A DNA stretch of 64,000 nucleotides from CAVRRZ01 sp963723745 (lineage in GTDB: Bacteria; Actinomycetota; Actinomycetes; Mycobacteriales; Geodermatophilaceae), in contig CAVRRZ010000005.1 in the NCBI GenBank assembly GCA_963723745.1, positions 620,001 to 684,000 of the forward strand, in the 5' to 3' direction. The notes beneath the pieces are model-generated. The model did no database searches. It was given only the letters and a program-made list of their open reading frames with translations, and had not been told where the DNA came from. Each line of letters starts with the position of its first letter. The first letter of the stretch is position 1. The translations under genes were made by a program, and so were the position numbers. This document shows, in pieces, positions 23,727 through 32,097 of the stretch.

Positions 23727-24975
23727 GCGGTAGGGCGCCGTCCGCTGCGGACGGGTCCTCGCCGGGGAAGGCGCCGTGGAAGTCGGCCAGCAGGTCGTCG
23801 GGCAGGTGCGGGCCCAGGTCGTCGAGCGCGCCCAGGTCCGCGAGCGTGCCGACGATCATCGCCCGCAGGTCCCGCGGGGGCAGGCAGCCGTCCAGGCCGC
23901 GGGAGAGCAGCATCGCCAGGCTGTACCCGGGATCGCTGTCCAGTGCCCGGTCGAGGGCGATGCGGGCCATCGCCCCGTCGCCCCGGAGCCAGACGGCGAC
24001 GGCGAGCAGCGTGGCGGGGGCGGCGTCCAGCGGCGGAGGGGCCCGCCGGGTGCACTCGGCCCACAACCGCTCCGCCGCGTCCTGCCCGGCTCCCAGTGCC
24101 AGGCCCAGCGCCCGGTCGCGCACGAGCCGGTCCCGCAGGCCCCAGGCCACCCGGGCGATCTCCTCGTCGGTCAACCGCTCCCCTGCCCGCCCCGCGCCGC
24201 TGCGCGCCACCGCAGCGATGATCCACTCCCAGTACCGGTCGGCCGCAGCTTCGTGCCCCTCGGCCATGACGTGGTCGGCCGCCTGCTCGCCGACCCGCAG
24301 GACGGTCCCGGCCATGCCGGCCGCCTCGTCGCCGGTGCTGCGGGCGATGCGCGCGGCCAGTTCCTCCCGGCTGGCGGCGAGCACGTGGCCCGTGGCCGTC
24401 GACGCCACGGCGAGCTCGGTGACCCCGCCCGGTACGGGAGCGCCGCCCCCGGGAGCGCAGCAGGCCTCCGGGCAGTCGTAGGACCACCACCGGCCACCGC
24501 GGACCAGCAACTGCTCGCGCAGCGCGATGCCGTAGGCGGTCAGGGCCAGGGACAGGTGCCAGGCCAGGAAACGGTGCGGGAGATCGAGGGGGCGGTCCAG
24601 TCCCTCCCACGGATCGGCGTCGCTCTCGGGAAAGGCCGGCACGTCCGGTACCTCCGAGACGATCGCCAGCAGCGCGGAGCCCGGGCCGCCGGTGTCGAGC
24701 CGCGCGGCCAGCGATCGGGCCAGCTGTGCCGCGTACTCGGCCGGCGGGATGTCCGCCCGGAGCGTCAGCCCGACCCGGTTTCCGCTCGCCCCGCCGAGCC
24801 CCACCAGGACGACGGACTCCGCCGGGCGGAAGCCCAGCAGGTGCGGCAGGGCCGCCGCCACGTCGCCGGCGTCGGCGAGCCGGACGGTGTGCTCCGGTCC
24901 CGAGGGGGCGACGACGCTCGGCGTCAGCGGTGCGGAGGGGTCGGGCTCGGGATGCCGGGAGGGCGGTGCGTCCAT
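23629..24975 (-). CDS. DUF4192-family protein of unknown function
   Basis: A 448-residue protein of the actinobacterial DUF4192 family. Its N-terminal signature is VRLADAGDVAAALPHLLGFR followed by PAESVVLVGLGG. Later parts are helical and alanine-rich (GDGAMARIALDRALDSDPGYSLAMLL), as in this family, and no catalytic motif is known. The ATG at 24975 begins MDAPPSRHPEP; the longer frame upstream is unsupported. The last 30 residues are arginine- and proline-rich and lie antisense to the peptidase 3' end (98-nt convergent overlap), so the natural end of the conserved part is near 23740. Confidence 0.8.
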   Translation of the reverse strand: MDAPPSRHPEPDPSAPLTPSVVAPSGPEHTVRLADAGDVAAALPHLLGFRPAESVVLVGLGGASGNRVGLTLRADIPPAEYAAQLARSLAARLDTGGPGSALLAIVSEVPDVPAFPESDADPWEGLDRPLDLPHRFLAWHLSLALTAYGIALREQLLVRGGRWWSYDCPEACCAPGGGAPVPGGVTELAVASTATGHVLAASREELAARIARSTGDEAAGMAGTVLRVGEQAADHVMAEGHEAAADRYWEWIIAAVARSGAGRAGERLTDEEIARVAWGLRDRLVRDRALGLALGAGQDAAERLWAECTRRAPPPLDAAPATLLAVAVWLRGDGAMARIALDRALDSDPGYSLAMLLSRGLDGCLPPRDLRAMIVGTLADLGALDDLGPHLPDDLLADFHGAFPGEDPSAADGALPLRAARAAATPGPGRARRGRRSPSRTRPRRSPE

Positions 24976-25072
24976 GCAAGGACGATCACCGACGCATCGC
25001 GACCCGTGGGCCCCTGGAGCCGATCTGTGGACAGCGGTGGCCGATGTGGACAGCCGCGGCTCGCTCCGCCGG

Positions 25073-25834
25073 TCAGCCGAGCGCTTCGGCCTGCACCTCG
25101 TAGGCGCGCTCGAGCAGGGCGAGGAACTCCGCCTCGTCCGGTTCCGAACCGTCCGCCGCCAGGGTGAGCAGCGTGATCGCCCGGTCACCGTCCTGCACCA
25201 GGCCGACCAGCGTCGGGATGCTCACCTGGTTCCCGTTCTGCTCCAGCGTCGTGACGTAGCGGATGACCGCGCTCCCGTCGCCGAGGTCCGGAGCCGCGAC
25301 CGCCTCGAAGGACACGGTCGCCTCGCCGAACTGCGGCGAGCTGATCGTCGCCTCGGGGCAGGTCTCCGGGGAGGCGGCCAGCTGCTCGACCGAGCCCTCG
25401 GTCGCCTCGCCGCGCAGGATCACCTCGACGGTGGTCACCGCTCCGGTCGTCGCGTTCAGCCCGGCAGCCTCGTCGTAGTCCTCGATGCTCGGCTGCGTGC
25501 CCTCCACCGCCTCGGCGCACGACTCCGGGGAGATCTCGACGTCCTCGCTGTCGGCGGTCAGCCCGGCGCCCGCAGCCAGCTGCTGCTGGCTGACCTCGAC
25601 CACGGTGGCGTCCGGACCGAACGCGTCGTCCGGCAGGAGGCCCGCGGCCAGCCCGCCGCCGTTGTCGGTCGGCTCCGCCGGAGCCGTGGAGGACGGCGAC
25701 GACGAGCCGGTGGACGCGGACGGCGCGGCGTCGGAGTCCTCGTTCTCCCCTCCCCCGCAGGCGGTGAGCACGACGAGGCACGAGAAGGCGGCGGTTGCGA
25801 CCCCCCCACGACGGGATCGGCGCGATGTCCACAT
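25073..25834 (-). CDS. Secreted lipoprotein of unknown function
   Basis: A 253-residue protein with an N-terminal signal: basic MWTSRRSRRGG, a hydrophobic stretch, and the lipobox LTAC at about residue 30, so it should be lipid-anchored on the cell surface. A Ser/Thr/Pro/Gly-rich linker follows. The rest (DDAFGPDATVVEVSQQQL, SCAEAVEGTQP, ETCPEATISSPQFGEATVSF) has two Cys in the mature part and resembles sensor-like actinobacterial lipoproteins without an assigned role. The ATG at 25834 is chosen by the signal peptide. It ends 97 nt before the DUF4192 start on the same strand. Confidence 0.8.
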   Translation of the reverse strand: MWTSRRSRRGGVATAAFSCLVVLTACGGGENEDSDAAPSASTGSSSPSSTAPAEPTDNGGGLAAGLLPDDAFGPDATVVEVSQQQLAAGAGLTADSEDVEISPESCAEAVEGTQPSIEDYDEAAGLNATTGAVTTVEVILRGEATEGSVEQLAASPETCPEATISSPQFGEATVSFEAVAAPDLGDGSAVIRYVTTLEQNGNQVSIPTLVGLVQDGDRAITLLTLAADGSEPDEAEFLALLERAYEVQAEALG

Positions 25835-25887
25835 GCCCCCGAACCTAACCGCGTCCCCGCGCATCGCGCGCCGCGGCCGGTCGACGG

Positions 25888-26181
25888 TCAGCGCCGGTAC
25901 TGGACCGCGGTGCGTCCGGCCAGCCACGGGCGCACGTGCTCGGCGATGACGTCGAGGTGCACCGGGTGCTGGGCGTACCGGCGGAACGACTCCTCGTCCG
26001 CGAACTCGGCGACGAGCACCGTGTCGGCGTTGCCGTCGACGAGCCCGGCGTCGTCGGTGACCTCGAAGCTCGTCATCCCGCCGACGTCCTCGGGGAGGCG
26101 CCGCAGCGCCGCGATCGAGGCCGCTCGCTGCTGATCGTCGGCGGCGTCGGACCAGGTGAAGAGCACGACATGTCGCAACAT
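25888..26181 (-). CDS. Dabb-family (stress-responsive alpha/beta barrel) protein
   Basis: A 97-residue protein beginning MLRHVVLFTWSDAADDQQ and containing LRRLPEDVGGMTSFEV and FADEESFRRYAQHPVHLDVI. This is the dimeric alpha/beta-barrel (Dabb) pattern; family members range from stress proteins to small cyclases and monooxygenase-like enzymes, so the activity is unknown. The start at 26181 fits the family N-terminus exactly. It diverges from the glycosyltransferase cassette. Confidence 0.85.
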   Translation of the reverse strand: MLRHVVLFTWSDAADDQQRAASIAALRRLPEDVGGMTSFEVTDDAGLVDGNADTVLVAEFADEESFRRYAQHPVHLDVIAEHVRPWLAGRTAVQYRR

Positions 26182-26278
26182 GACGCCGCAGCCTGCCAGG
26201 TGACCGGATCGCAGCCGGGAGCCGGTGTGCGCGCCGGTCCACCGAGGGACGCCGCGGCACCTGGTTAGAGTCCGCTGC

Positions 26279-27532
26279 ATGGGACGGCCGCTGCGCATCG
26301 CACTGCTGTCCTACCGGAGCAAGCCGCACAGCGGCGGCCAGGGGGGCTACGTGCGCGCCCTGTCCCGGGAGCTGTCCGCGCTGGGCCACCGCGTCGAGGT
26401 GTTCAGCGGCCAGCCCTACCCCGAGCTCGATCCCGGCGTCGCGCTGACCCCCGTGCCCAGCCTCGACCTGTACCGGGAGCCCGATCCCTTCCGCACCCCG
26501 CGCCCGTCGGAGTTCCGCGACTGGGTCGACGTGGCCGAGTGGGCCACGATGTGCACAGCCGGGTTCCCGGAGCCGCTGACCTTCGGCCTCCGCGCCGCCC
26601 GGATGCTGACGCGGCGCACCGCGGACTTCGACCTCGTCCACGACAACCAGTCCCTCGGCTGGGGCCTGCTGCGGCTGACCCGGGCGGGCCTGCCGACGGT
26701 GGCCACCGTGCACCACCCCGTGGCCATCGACCGCGACCTCGAGCTGGCCGCCGCACCGTCGCTGCGCCGCCGGCTGACCCTGCGCCGCTGGTACGCCTTC
26801 ACCCGCATGCAGGCCCGCGTGCTGCCCCGCCTCGACGCGGTGACCACGGTGTCGGAGAGCTCCCGCCGCGACATCGAGCAGCACATGGGGGTGCCTGCTG
26901 CCGGCGTCGAGGTGATCCCCGTCGGCATCGACGCCGACGTCTTCGTGCGTCCACCGCCCGGCCGGCCGCGCGACGCCGACTCGATCGTGACCGTGACCAG
27001 CGCCGACGTCCCGCTGAAGGGCCTGGTGCACCTGCTCGAGGCGCTGGCCAAGCTGCGCACCGAGCGCCCCGCGCGGCTCACCGTCGTGGGCAGCGCACGC
27101 GCCGGCGGGCCCACCGACGAGGCGCTGGACCGGCTGGCCCTGCGCGACGCGGTCACCTTCACCGGGCCCGTCCCGGAGTCCGATCTGGTCGGCCTGCTCC
27201 AGCGCGCCGCCGTCGTGGCCGTGCCGTCGCTGTACGAGGGCTTCAGCCTGCCGGCCGTCGAGGCGATGGCCTGCGCGGCTCCGCTGGTGACCACCGACGC
27301 GGGGGCGCTGCCCGAGGTGGTCGGCGACACGGCCGCGCTGCGCGTGCGTGCCGGCGACGTCGGGGAGCTCACCGCGGCCCTGGCACTCGTGCTCGACACG
27401 CCCGCTCTCGGTGAGCAGCTCGGCCGCGCGGGACGTCGCCGGGTCGAGGACACCTTCACCTGGCGGACGACGGCCGAGCGCACCGCCCACTGGTACGCCG
27501 AGGTCCTGCGGCGGAAGGGCCGCCCGTGCTGA
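26279..27532 (+). CDS. Glycosyltransferase family 4 protein
   Basis: A 417-residue GT-B fold transferase, first gene of a five-gene cassette. N-terminal RIALLSYRSKPHSGGQGGYV is the acceptor-side glycine-rich loop, ending in GLPTVATVHHPVAIDRDL. The C-terminal domain has VIPVGIDADVF, SLYEGFSLPAVEAMACAAPL (E-x7-E sugar-nucleotide motif) and TTDAGALPEVVGD. Such enzymes transfer a sugar from a nucleotide donor to lipid or glycan acceptors at the cytoplasmic side. ATG 26279 gives the natural N-terminus. It overlaps the following methyltransferase by 7 nt. Confidence 0.9.
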   Translation: MGRPLRIALLSYRSKPHSGGQGGYVRALSRELSALGHRVEVFSGQPYPELDPGVALTPVPSLDLYREPDPFRTPRPSEFRDWVDVAEWATMCTAGFPEPLTFGLRAARMLTRRTADFDLVHDNQSLGWGLLRLTRAGLPTVATVHHPVAIDRDLELAAAPSLRRRLTLRRWYAFTRMQARVLPRLDAVTTVSESSRRDIEQHMGVPAAGVEVIPVGIDADVFVRPPPGRPRDADSIVTVTSADVPLKGLVHLLEALAKLRTERPARLTVVGSARAGGPTDEALDRLALRDAVTFTGPVPESDLVGLLQRAAVVAVPSLYEGFSLPAVEAMACAAPLVTTDAGALPEVVGDTAALRVRAGDVGELTAALALVLDTPALGEQLGRAGRRRVEDTFTWRTTAERTAHWYAEVLRRKGRPC

Positions 27533-28311
27533 CCGTCGACTACGCCCGCCTGGACCTGCAGCCCGGGATGACCGTGCTGGACCTCGGCTGCGGAGAGGGC
27601 CGGCACGCCTTCGAGGCCTACCGCCGGGGCGCCCGGGTGATCGCCCTCGACCACGGCCTGCCGGAGGTGACCACGACCCGCCAGTGGCTCGACGCGATCG
27701 CCGCGGCCGGCGAGGCCCCCGAAGGGGCCGGTGCGGAGGTGGTCCGCGGTGACCTGCGTGCCCTGCCGGTGCCGGACGCGAGCGTGGACCGGGTCATCGC
27801 CGCCGAGGTGCTCGAGCACATCGTGGACGACGCCGCCGCCCTGGCCGAGATCGCCCGCGTGCTCAAGCCCGGGGGGCGGGCGGCGGTCACCGTGCCCCGC
27901 TTCGGACCGGAGCGCGTGTGCTGGGCGCTGTCCGACGACTACCACGCCAACGAGGGCGGCCACGTGCGCATCTACCGTGGCGACGGCCTGCGCCGCCGGC
28001 TCGCCGAGGCCGGCCTCGTGCCCGGCGGGCAGCACCACGCGCACGCGCTGCACGCCCCGTACTGGTGGGTCAAGTGCGCCGTGGGCGTCGACCGGGACAC
28101 CGCAGTGGTCCGCGCCTACCACCGGCTGCTCGTCTGGGATCTGACGAAGCGCCCCTGGCTCACCCGAACCGCCGAGCGACTGCTGGACCCGGTGCTCGGC
28201 AAGAGCCTGGTGGTCTACGCCGACAAGCCGGCTGCGGCCGGGTCGGCAGACGCCGCGACGGTCCTGGACACCGGCGCACGAGACGAGGAGCGGGCCGCTG
28301 CGGCGGGCTGA
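27526..28311 (+). CDS. Class I SAM-dependent methyltransferase
   Basis: A 261-residue methyltransferase starting with GTG inside the end of the glycosyltransferase gene. Motif I is VLDLGCGEGRHAFEA, motif II ends in IALDHG, motif IV is DRVIAAEVLEHI and motif V is EIARVLKPGGRAAVTVPR. The C-terminal half (HANEGGHVRIYRGDGLRRRL, LHAPYWWVKCAVG) is like UbiE-type enzymes found beside glycosyltransferases. Substrate is likely the product of this cassette. It is presumably translationally coupled to the GT4 gene. Confidence 0.9.
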   Translation: MLTVDYARLDLQPGMTVLDLGCGEGRHAFEAYRRGARVIALDHGLPEVTTTRQWLDAIAAAGEAPEGAGAEVVRGDLRALPVPDASVDRVIAAEVLEHIVDDAAALAEIARVLKPGGRAAVTVPRFGPERVCWALSDDYHANEGGHVRIYRGDGLRRRLAEAGLVPGGQHHAHALHAPYWWVKCAVGVDRDTAVVRAYHRLLVWDLTKRPWLTRTAERLLDPVLGKSLVVYADKPAAAGSADAATVLDTGARDEERAAAAG

Positions 28312-28363
28312 CGGGGCCGCCCCGGATCTGCCCGAGCTGCCCGGCGTCCTCTCGGCGGACGAC

Positions 28364-29410
28364 GTGCGTCGCACCGTGGCCGCCATCGCCGCGGAGCAGC
28401 ACGAGGACGGGGCGCTGCCCTGGTTCCGGGGCGGCCGGCTCGACCCCTGGGACGCCGTCGAGGCGGCGATGGCTCTCGACGTCGGCGGCGAGCACGGGCG
28501 GGCGGGTGCGGCCTACCGATGGCTGGCCGCCCGGCAGCGCGCCGACGGCTCCTGGGCCGCCGAGTACCGCGACGGCGTCGAGACGGCTCCGGCCGCCGAG
28601 AGCAACCACGCCGGCTACGTCGCCGTCGGGATCTGGCACTCGTGGTCGATCAGCGGGGACGAGCGGCTGACCGCCGAGCTGTGGCCGACCGTCCGCCGGG
28701 CGCTGGACCTCGTCGTGTCCATGCAGCACGCCCACGGGCCGGTCGGCTGGGCCCTGCGACCCGACGGCCGTCCCGACGACGAGGCGCTGCTCACCGGCAA
28801 CGCCAGCCTGTTCCAGGCGCTGCGCTGCGGGGTGGCGCTCGCCGGCCTGCTCGGGCAACCCCAGCCGGACTGGGAGCTGGCCGTCGCCGAGCTCGGCGCG
28901 GCGATCCGCGACCGGCCGGACGCCTTCGCCGACCGGTCCCGCTACTCCATGGACTGGTACTACCCGGTGCTCGGTGGTGCGGTGACCGGCGCCGCCGCCC
29001 GCGCCCGCCTCGCGGACGGCTGGGACCGGTTCGTCGTGCCCGGGCTGGGCGCGCGGTGCGTCGCCGACCGGCCCTGGGTGACCGGCGCGGAGACCTGCGA
29101 ACTGGCCTTGGCGCTGGCGGCCGCGGACATGCCGGACGCCGCCCTGGAGCAGCTCGCCGCGATGCAGCACCTGCGCCACGACGACGGCTCGTACTGGACC
29201 GGGCTGGTCTTCGCCGACGGCAAGCGGTGGCCGGTGGAGCGGACGACGTGGACGGCGGCCGCCGTCGTGCTCGCCGCCGACGCCCTGTCCGGAGCCACCC
29301 CGGCCAGCCGGCTGTTCACCGAACCGTCCGCGCTGCCCCGGGTCGGTCTTCCCGACCTCGCCCCGCGCGCCGAGGGGCTGCAAGGAGGGGCGGGCACGCT
29401 GCGGCCGTGA
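28364..29410 (+). CDS. Squalene-cyclase/prenyltransferase-like alpha-toroid protein
   Basis: A protein of at least 348 residues made of repeated helical hairpins with the motifs QHEDGALPWF, RQRADGSWAAEYRDG and HDDGSYWTGLVF. This is the (alpha/alpha)6 toroid of terpene cyclases and prenyltransferases, also resembling GH-type toroids. No DxDD or DCTAE cyclase motif is seen, so cyclase activity is doubtful; binding or hydrolysis of a saccharide is possible. The only usual start codon is GTG 28364, but the conserved-looking frame runs upstream to about 28298 (LPGVLSADD) without ATG/GTG/TTG, so the N-terminus may be longer. It is third in the glycosyltransferase cassette. Confidence 0.72.
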   Translation: MRRTVAAIAAEQHEDGALPWFRGGRLDPWDAVEAAMALDVGGEHGRAGAAYRWLAARQRADGSWAAEYRDGVETAPAAESNHAGYVAVGIWHSWSISGDERLTAELWPTVRRALDLVVSMQHAHGPVGWALRPDGRPDDEALLTGNASLFQALRCGVALAGLLGQPQPDWELAVAELGAAIRDRPDAFADRSRYSMDWYYPVLGGAVTGAAARARLADGWDRFVVPGLGARCVADRPWVTGAETCELALALAAADMPDAALEQLAAMQHLRHDDGSYWTGLVFADGKRWPVERTTWTAAAVVLAADALSGATPASRLFTEPSALPRVGLPDLAPRAEGLQGGAGTLRP

Positions 29411-29482
29411 CCGGGTAGCACCGAGCGTCGCTTCGTCCGCCCCGGCCGGTTGACCGGCCGCACGCGGGGGCACGGCCAGGGG

Positions 29483-30352
29483 ATGACCACCGCCCCCTCG
29501 CCGACCGACGTGACCGTCGTGGTCGCCAGCCGCGACCGCCGCGCGGACCTGCTCGGCACCCTTCCGAGGCACGAGGGCCCCGTGCTGCTGGTCGACAACG
29601 CCTCCACCGACGGGACGGTGGCGGCGGTCCGCGCGGCGCACCCCCAGGTCACCGTCCTGCCACAGGCGCGCAACCTGGGCGCGGTGGGCCGGACGATCGG
29701 TGTGGCGCGGGCCGGTACCCCGTTCGTGGCGTTCGCCGACGACGACTCGTGGTGGGCTCCCGGCGCCCTGGCGCGGGCGGTGGAGATCATGCGCGCCCAC
29801 CCCCGGCTCGCCGTGCTCAACGCCCGGGTGCTGGTCGGACCGGACGAGCGCCTCGACCCGGTCTGCCGTGACATGTCGGCCAGCCCGCTCGGCACCCCGC
29901 CCGACCTGCCCGGTCCGGCCCTGCTGGGCTTCATCGCCTGCGGCGCGATGGTCCGCAGCGACGCCTTCCTGGACGTGGGTGGGTTCGACCCGGTCGTCCG
30001 CTTCCCCGGTGAGGAGGAGCGGCTGGCCCTGGACCTCGTCGCGGCCGGCTGGGGGATCTCCTACGTCGACGCCGTCACCGTGCACCACCACCCCTCCCCC
30101 GTTCGGCACTCCCCCGAAGCGCGGCAGGCGGCGGTGTGGCGGAGCCGGGTGCTCACCGCGGCCATGCGGCTGCCCTGGGCAGGCGTCGCGGAGACCGTCC
30201 GCGCGGCGCTGGGAGCCGGCCGCCCCGGTCGCGCCGGGCTCGGGGCCGCGGCGCGGGACCTGCCCGCGGCGCTGCGCAGCCGTCGGGTGCTCCCGGCGGG
30301 CGTGCTGGCCGATCTCCGTCGTCTCCGGAACGCCGCGGGGTCCGGACCGTGA
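29483..30352 (+). CDS. Glycosyltransferase family 2 protein
   Basis: A 289-residue GT-A transferase. Motifs are VTVVVASRDRRADL, LLVDNASTDGTVAAV, FVAFADDDSWW (DxD-like metal/nucleotide site), VGGFDPVVRFPGEEERLALDL (acceptor and base region) and AVTVHHHPS. It is cytosolic with no transmembrane segment. The ATG at 29483 follows a GGGG ribosome site. Its stop overlaps the GTG start of a second, related GT2 gene (GTGA), which is broken. Substrate is unknown. Confidence 0.9.
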   Translation: MTTAPSPTDVTVVVASRDRRADLLGTLPRHEGPVLLVDNASTDGTVAAVRAAHPQVTVLPQARNLGAVGRTIGVARAGTPFVAFADDDSWWAPGALARAVEIMRAHPRLAVLNARVLVGPDERLDPVCRDMSASPLGTPPDLPGPALLGFIACGAMVRSDAFLDVGGFDPVVRFPGEEERLALDLVAAGWGISYVDAVTVHHHPSPVRHSPEARQAAVWRSRVLTAAMRLPWAGVAETVRAALGAGRPGRAGLGAAARDLPAALRSRRVLPAGVLADLRRLRNAAGSGP

Positions 30353-31142
30353 CCGCCGGTCAGCTCCCGCAGGACACCCCTGCCGACGCCCGGCCGGACC
30401 TCCGGGTGTCGGTCGTCGTCATCACCCACCAGCGCCGCGTGGAACTGCAGGAGGCCCTCGCGCGGCTGTGCGAGCTGCCCGAGCGGCCGCACGTCGTGGT
30501 GGTCGACAACGGCTCCACCGACGGCACGGCGCAGGCCGTTCGGCGGAACTTCCCGGGGTTGAGCTCGTCGAGAGTCCGGTCAACCTCGGCGCCGTCGGAC
30601 GCAACGTCGGCGTCGCGCGGGTCACCGCCCCCTACGTCGCCTTCTGCGACGACGACACCTGGTGGGAGCCAGGCGCGCTACGGGCGGCCGCCGACGCGCT
30701 CGACCGCCACCCCGGGCTGGCGGTCGTGAACGCGCGGATCGTCGTCGAGCCGGGCGGCGGCGAGGACCCGATCGTCCCCGAGGAGCTGATGGCCGGCGAC
30801 CTGGCCGCCGCAGGCTGGGAGCTGTGCTACCTGCCCGCACTGACCGTCCACCACCGCGCCAGCGTGCTGCGGGACGCCCACCGGAGGCGGCGCGACGGCA
30901 TCCGCAACACCCTGTGGACGACGTGGCTCCGGCGTCCCGCCCGTCCGGCGCTGCGGCGGACATGGCAGCTGGTGCGCACCGTCCCGCGCGACCGGGTGAG
31001 CGCGCAGGGTGTGCTCGCCGCGGTGGCCGGTCTGCCGTGGGTTCTGCGTGAGCGGCGGGTACTGCCCGAGCACGCCGAGGCGAGGTTCGCCGCGCTGGAG
31101 GAGTCGCAGCGGCGCTCGCGCGCCCGCCGGTACGTCAGCTGA
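30349..31142 (+). pseudogene. Second glycosyltransferase family 2 gene, frameshifted and internally deleted
   Basis: It starts with GTG in the stop of the preceding GT2 gene and reads VSVVVITHQRRVELQEAL and VVVDNGSTDGTAQAV. Near 30557 one G is missing (AACTTCCCGGGGTTGAG), and the frame moves to VELVESPVNLGAVGRNVGVA and FCDDDTWWEPG. Compared with its neighbour it also lacks about 48 residues between the DP of the first domain and AAGW, including the GEEE catalytic-base segment. The C-terminus to RRYVS is present. The combined losses mean it is unlikely to be an active transferase. Confidence 0.82.
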
Positions 31143-31147
31143 CCGGG

Positions 31148-31474
31148 TCAGGTCGCGCACCGCACGCAGGTGCGCGTGGCGGGGCGGACGGCGAGTCGCT
31201 CGGCCGGGATGGGCCGGCCGCAGACCTCGCAGCGGCCATACGTGCCCGCCCGGCGCCGGGCGAGCGCCGCGTCGACGTCGGCCAGCCGGTGATGCGCGGC
31301 GTCCAGCAGCGCTGCCACCTGCTGGCGCTCGAAAGCGATGGTGGCGCCCTCGGGATCGTGCTCGTCGTCGGCGTTGGACGAGCGCGACGCGGCCACGACT
31401 CCCTCGAACTCCCGGGTCAGCGCGTCGATCTGCGCGAGGACCGAGGCCCGCTCGGCGTCCAGTGGATCGGTCAT
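31148..31474 (-). CDS. TraR/DksA-type C4 zinc-finger protein
   Basis: A 108-residue protein. The N-terminal part is a helical hairpin (LAQIDALTREFEGVVAASRS and FERQQVAALLDAAHHRLADVDAALARR). The C-terminus has the zinc finger CEVCG, then TCVRC, with the 17-residue gap usual for DksA/TraR. Family members bind in the secondary channel of RNA polymerase or act as small regulators. The ATG at 31474 overlaps the stop of the upstream methyltransferase by 4 nt (ATGA), so it is the last gene of a three-gene operon. Confidence 0.88.
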   Translation of the reverse strand: MTDPLDAERASVLAQIDALTREFEGVVAASRSSNADDEHDPEGATIAFERQQVAALLDAAHHRLADVDAALARRRAGTYGRCEVCGRPIPAERLAVRPATRTCVRCAT

Positions 31475-32097
31475 CGGTCGCGCCGCAGCAGCCGCAGCGA
31501 CCCCGTGCCGGGGAGTTCGCTGAACTCGCCGCCGGCCAGCACCCGCCGGTAGACGCCCCAGGGGGCCTGTCCACCGTCGGCCGGGTCGGGGAAGACGTCG
31601 TGGATGGCCAGCGTGCCGCCGACGGCGAGTTTCGCGACCCAGGAGTGCTGGTCCCGCCGTGCCGACTCCTCGGTGTGGCTGCCGTCGAGGAACAGCAGCG
31701 CCAGCGGGGTGGACCACAACGGGGCCAGGATCTCCGCACGGGTCACGACGGCGACGACCACGTCCTCGGCGCCGGCCCGGGCGATCGTCTGCCGGAACCG
31801 CGGCAGGGTGTCGAGGAGGCCCAGGTCGGCGTCGACGAGAGCCGGCTCGTGGTACTCCCAGCCGGGCTGGTGCTCCTCGGAGCCGCGGTGGTGGTCGACG
31901 GTGACGACCTGCCGCCCCGACTCCCGGGCGGCGGCGGCGAGGAAGAGCGCCGACCTGCCCATCCAGCTGCCGATCTCCAGCAACGGCCCGGGCACGGTCA
32001 CCGCCCGGGCGGCGGCGTAGAGAGCGCGGCCCTCGTCGACCGGCATGAACCCCGGTGCCCGTTCGGCGGCGGCGAGCAGCCCGGCCGAGCCGCTCAT
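31471..32097 (-). CDS. Class I SAM-dependent methyltransferase (CmcI/TylF-like)
   Basis: A 208-residue protein with GPLLEIGSWMGRSALFLAAA (motif I), RQVVTVDHHRGSEEHQPGWE (acidic ribose-binding end of strand 2), LALLFLDGSHTEESARRDQH and VGGTLAIHDVFPDPADGGQA. The GSHTEESA and HDVF motifs are typical of the class related to CmcI and cephalosporin hydroxylases. It overlaps yibEF upstream and traR downstream by 4 nt each, so the three are tightly coupled. The substrate cannot be told. Confidence 0.85.
   Translation of the reverse strand: MSGSAGLLAAAERAPGFMPVDEGRALYAAARAVTVPGPLLEIGSWMGRSALFLAAAARESGRQVVTVDHHRGSEEHQPGWEYHEPALVDADLGLLDTLPRFRQTIARAGAEDVVVAVVTRAEILAPLWSTPLALLFLDGSHTEESARRDQHSWVAKLAVGGTLAIHDVFPDPADGGQAPWGVYRRVLAGGEFSELPGTGSLRLLRRDR

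Noticed and set aside
25835..27490. Upstream extension of the lipoprotein frame (805 codons in total)
   Set aside because: It runs antisense to Dabb and GT4 coding sequence; the signal peptide and lipobox begin at 25834.
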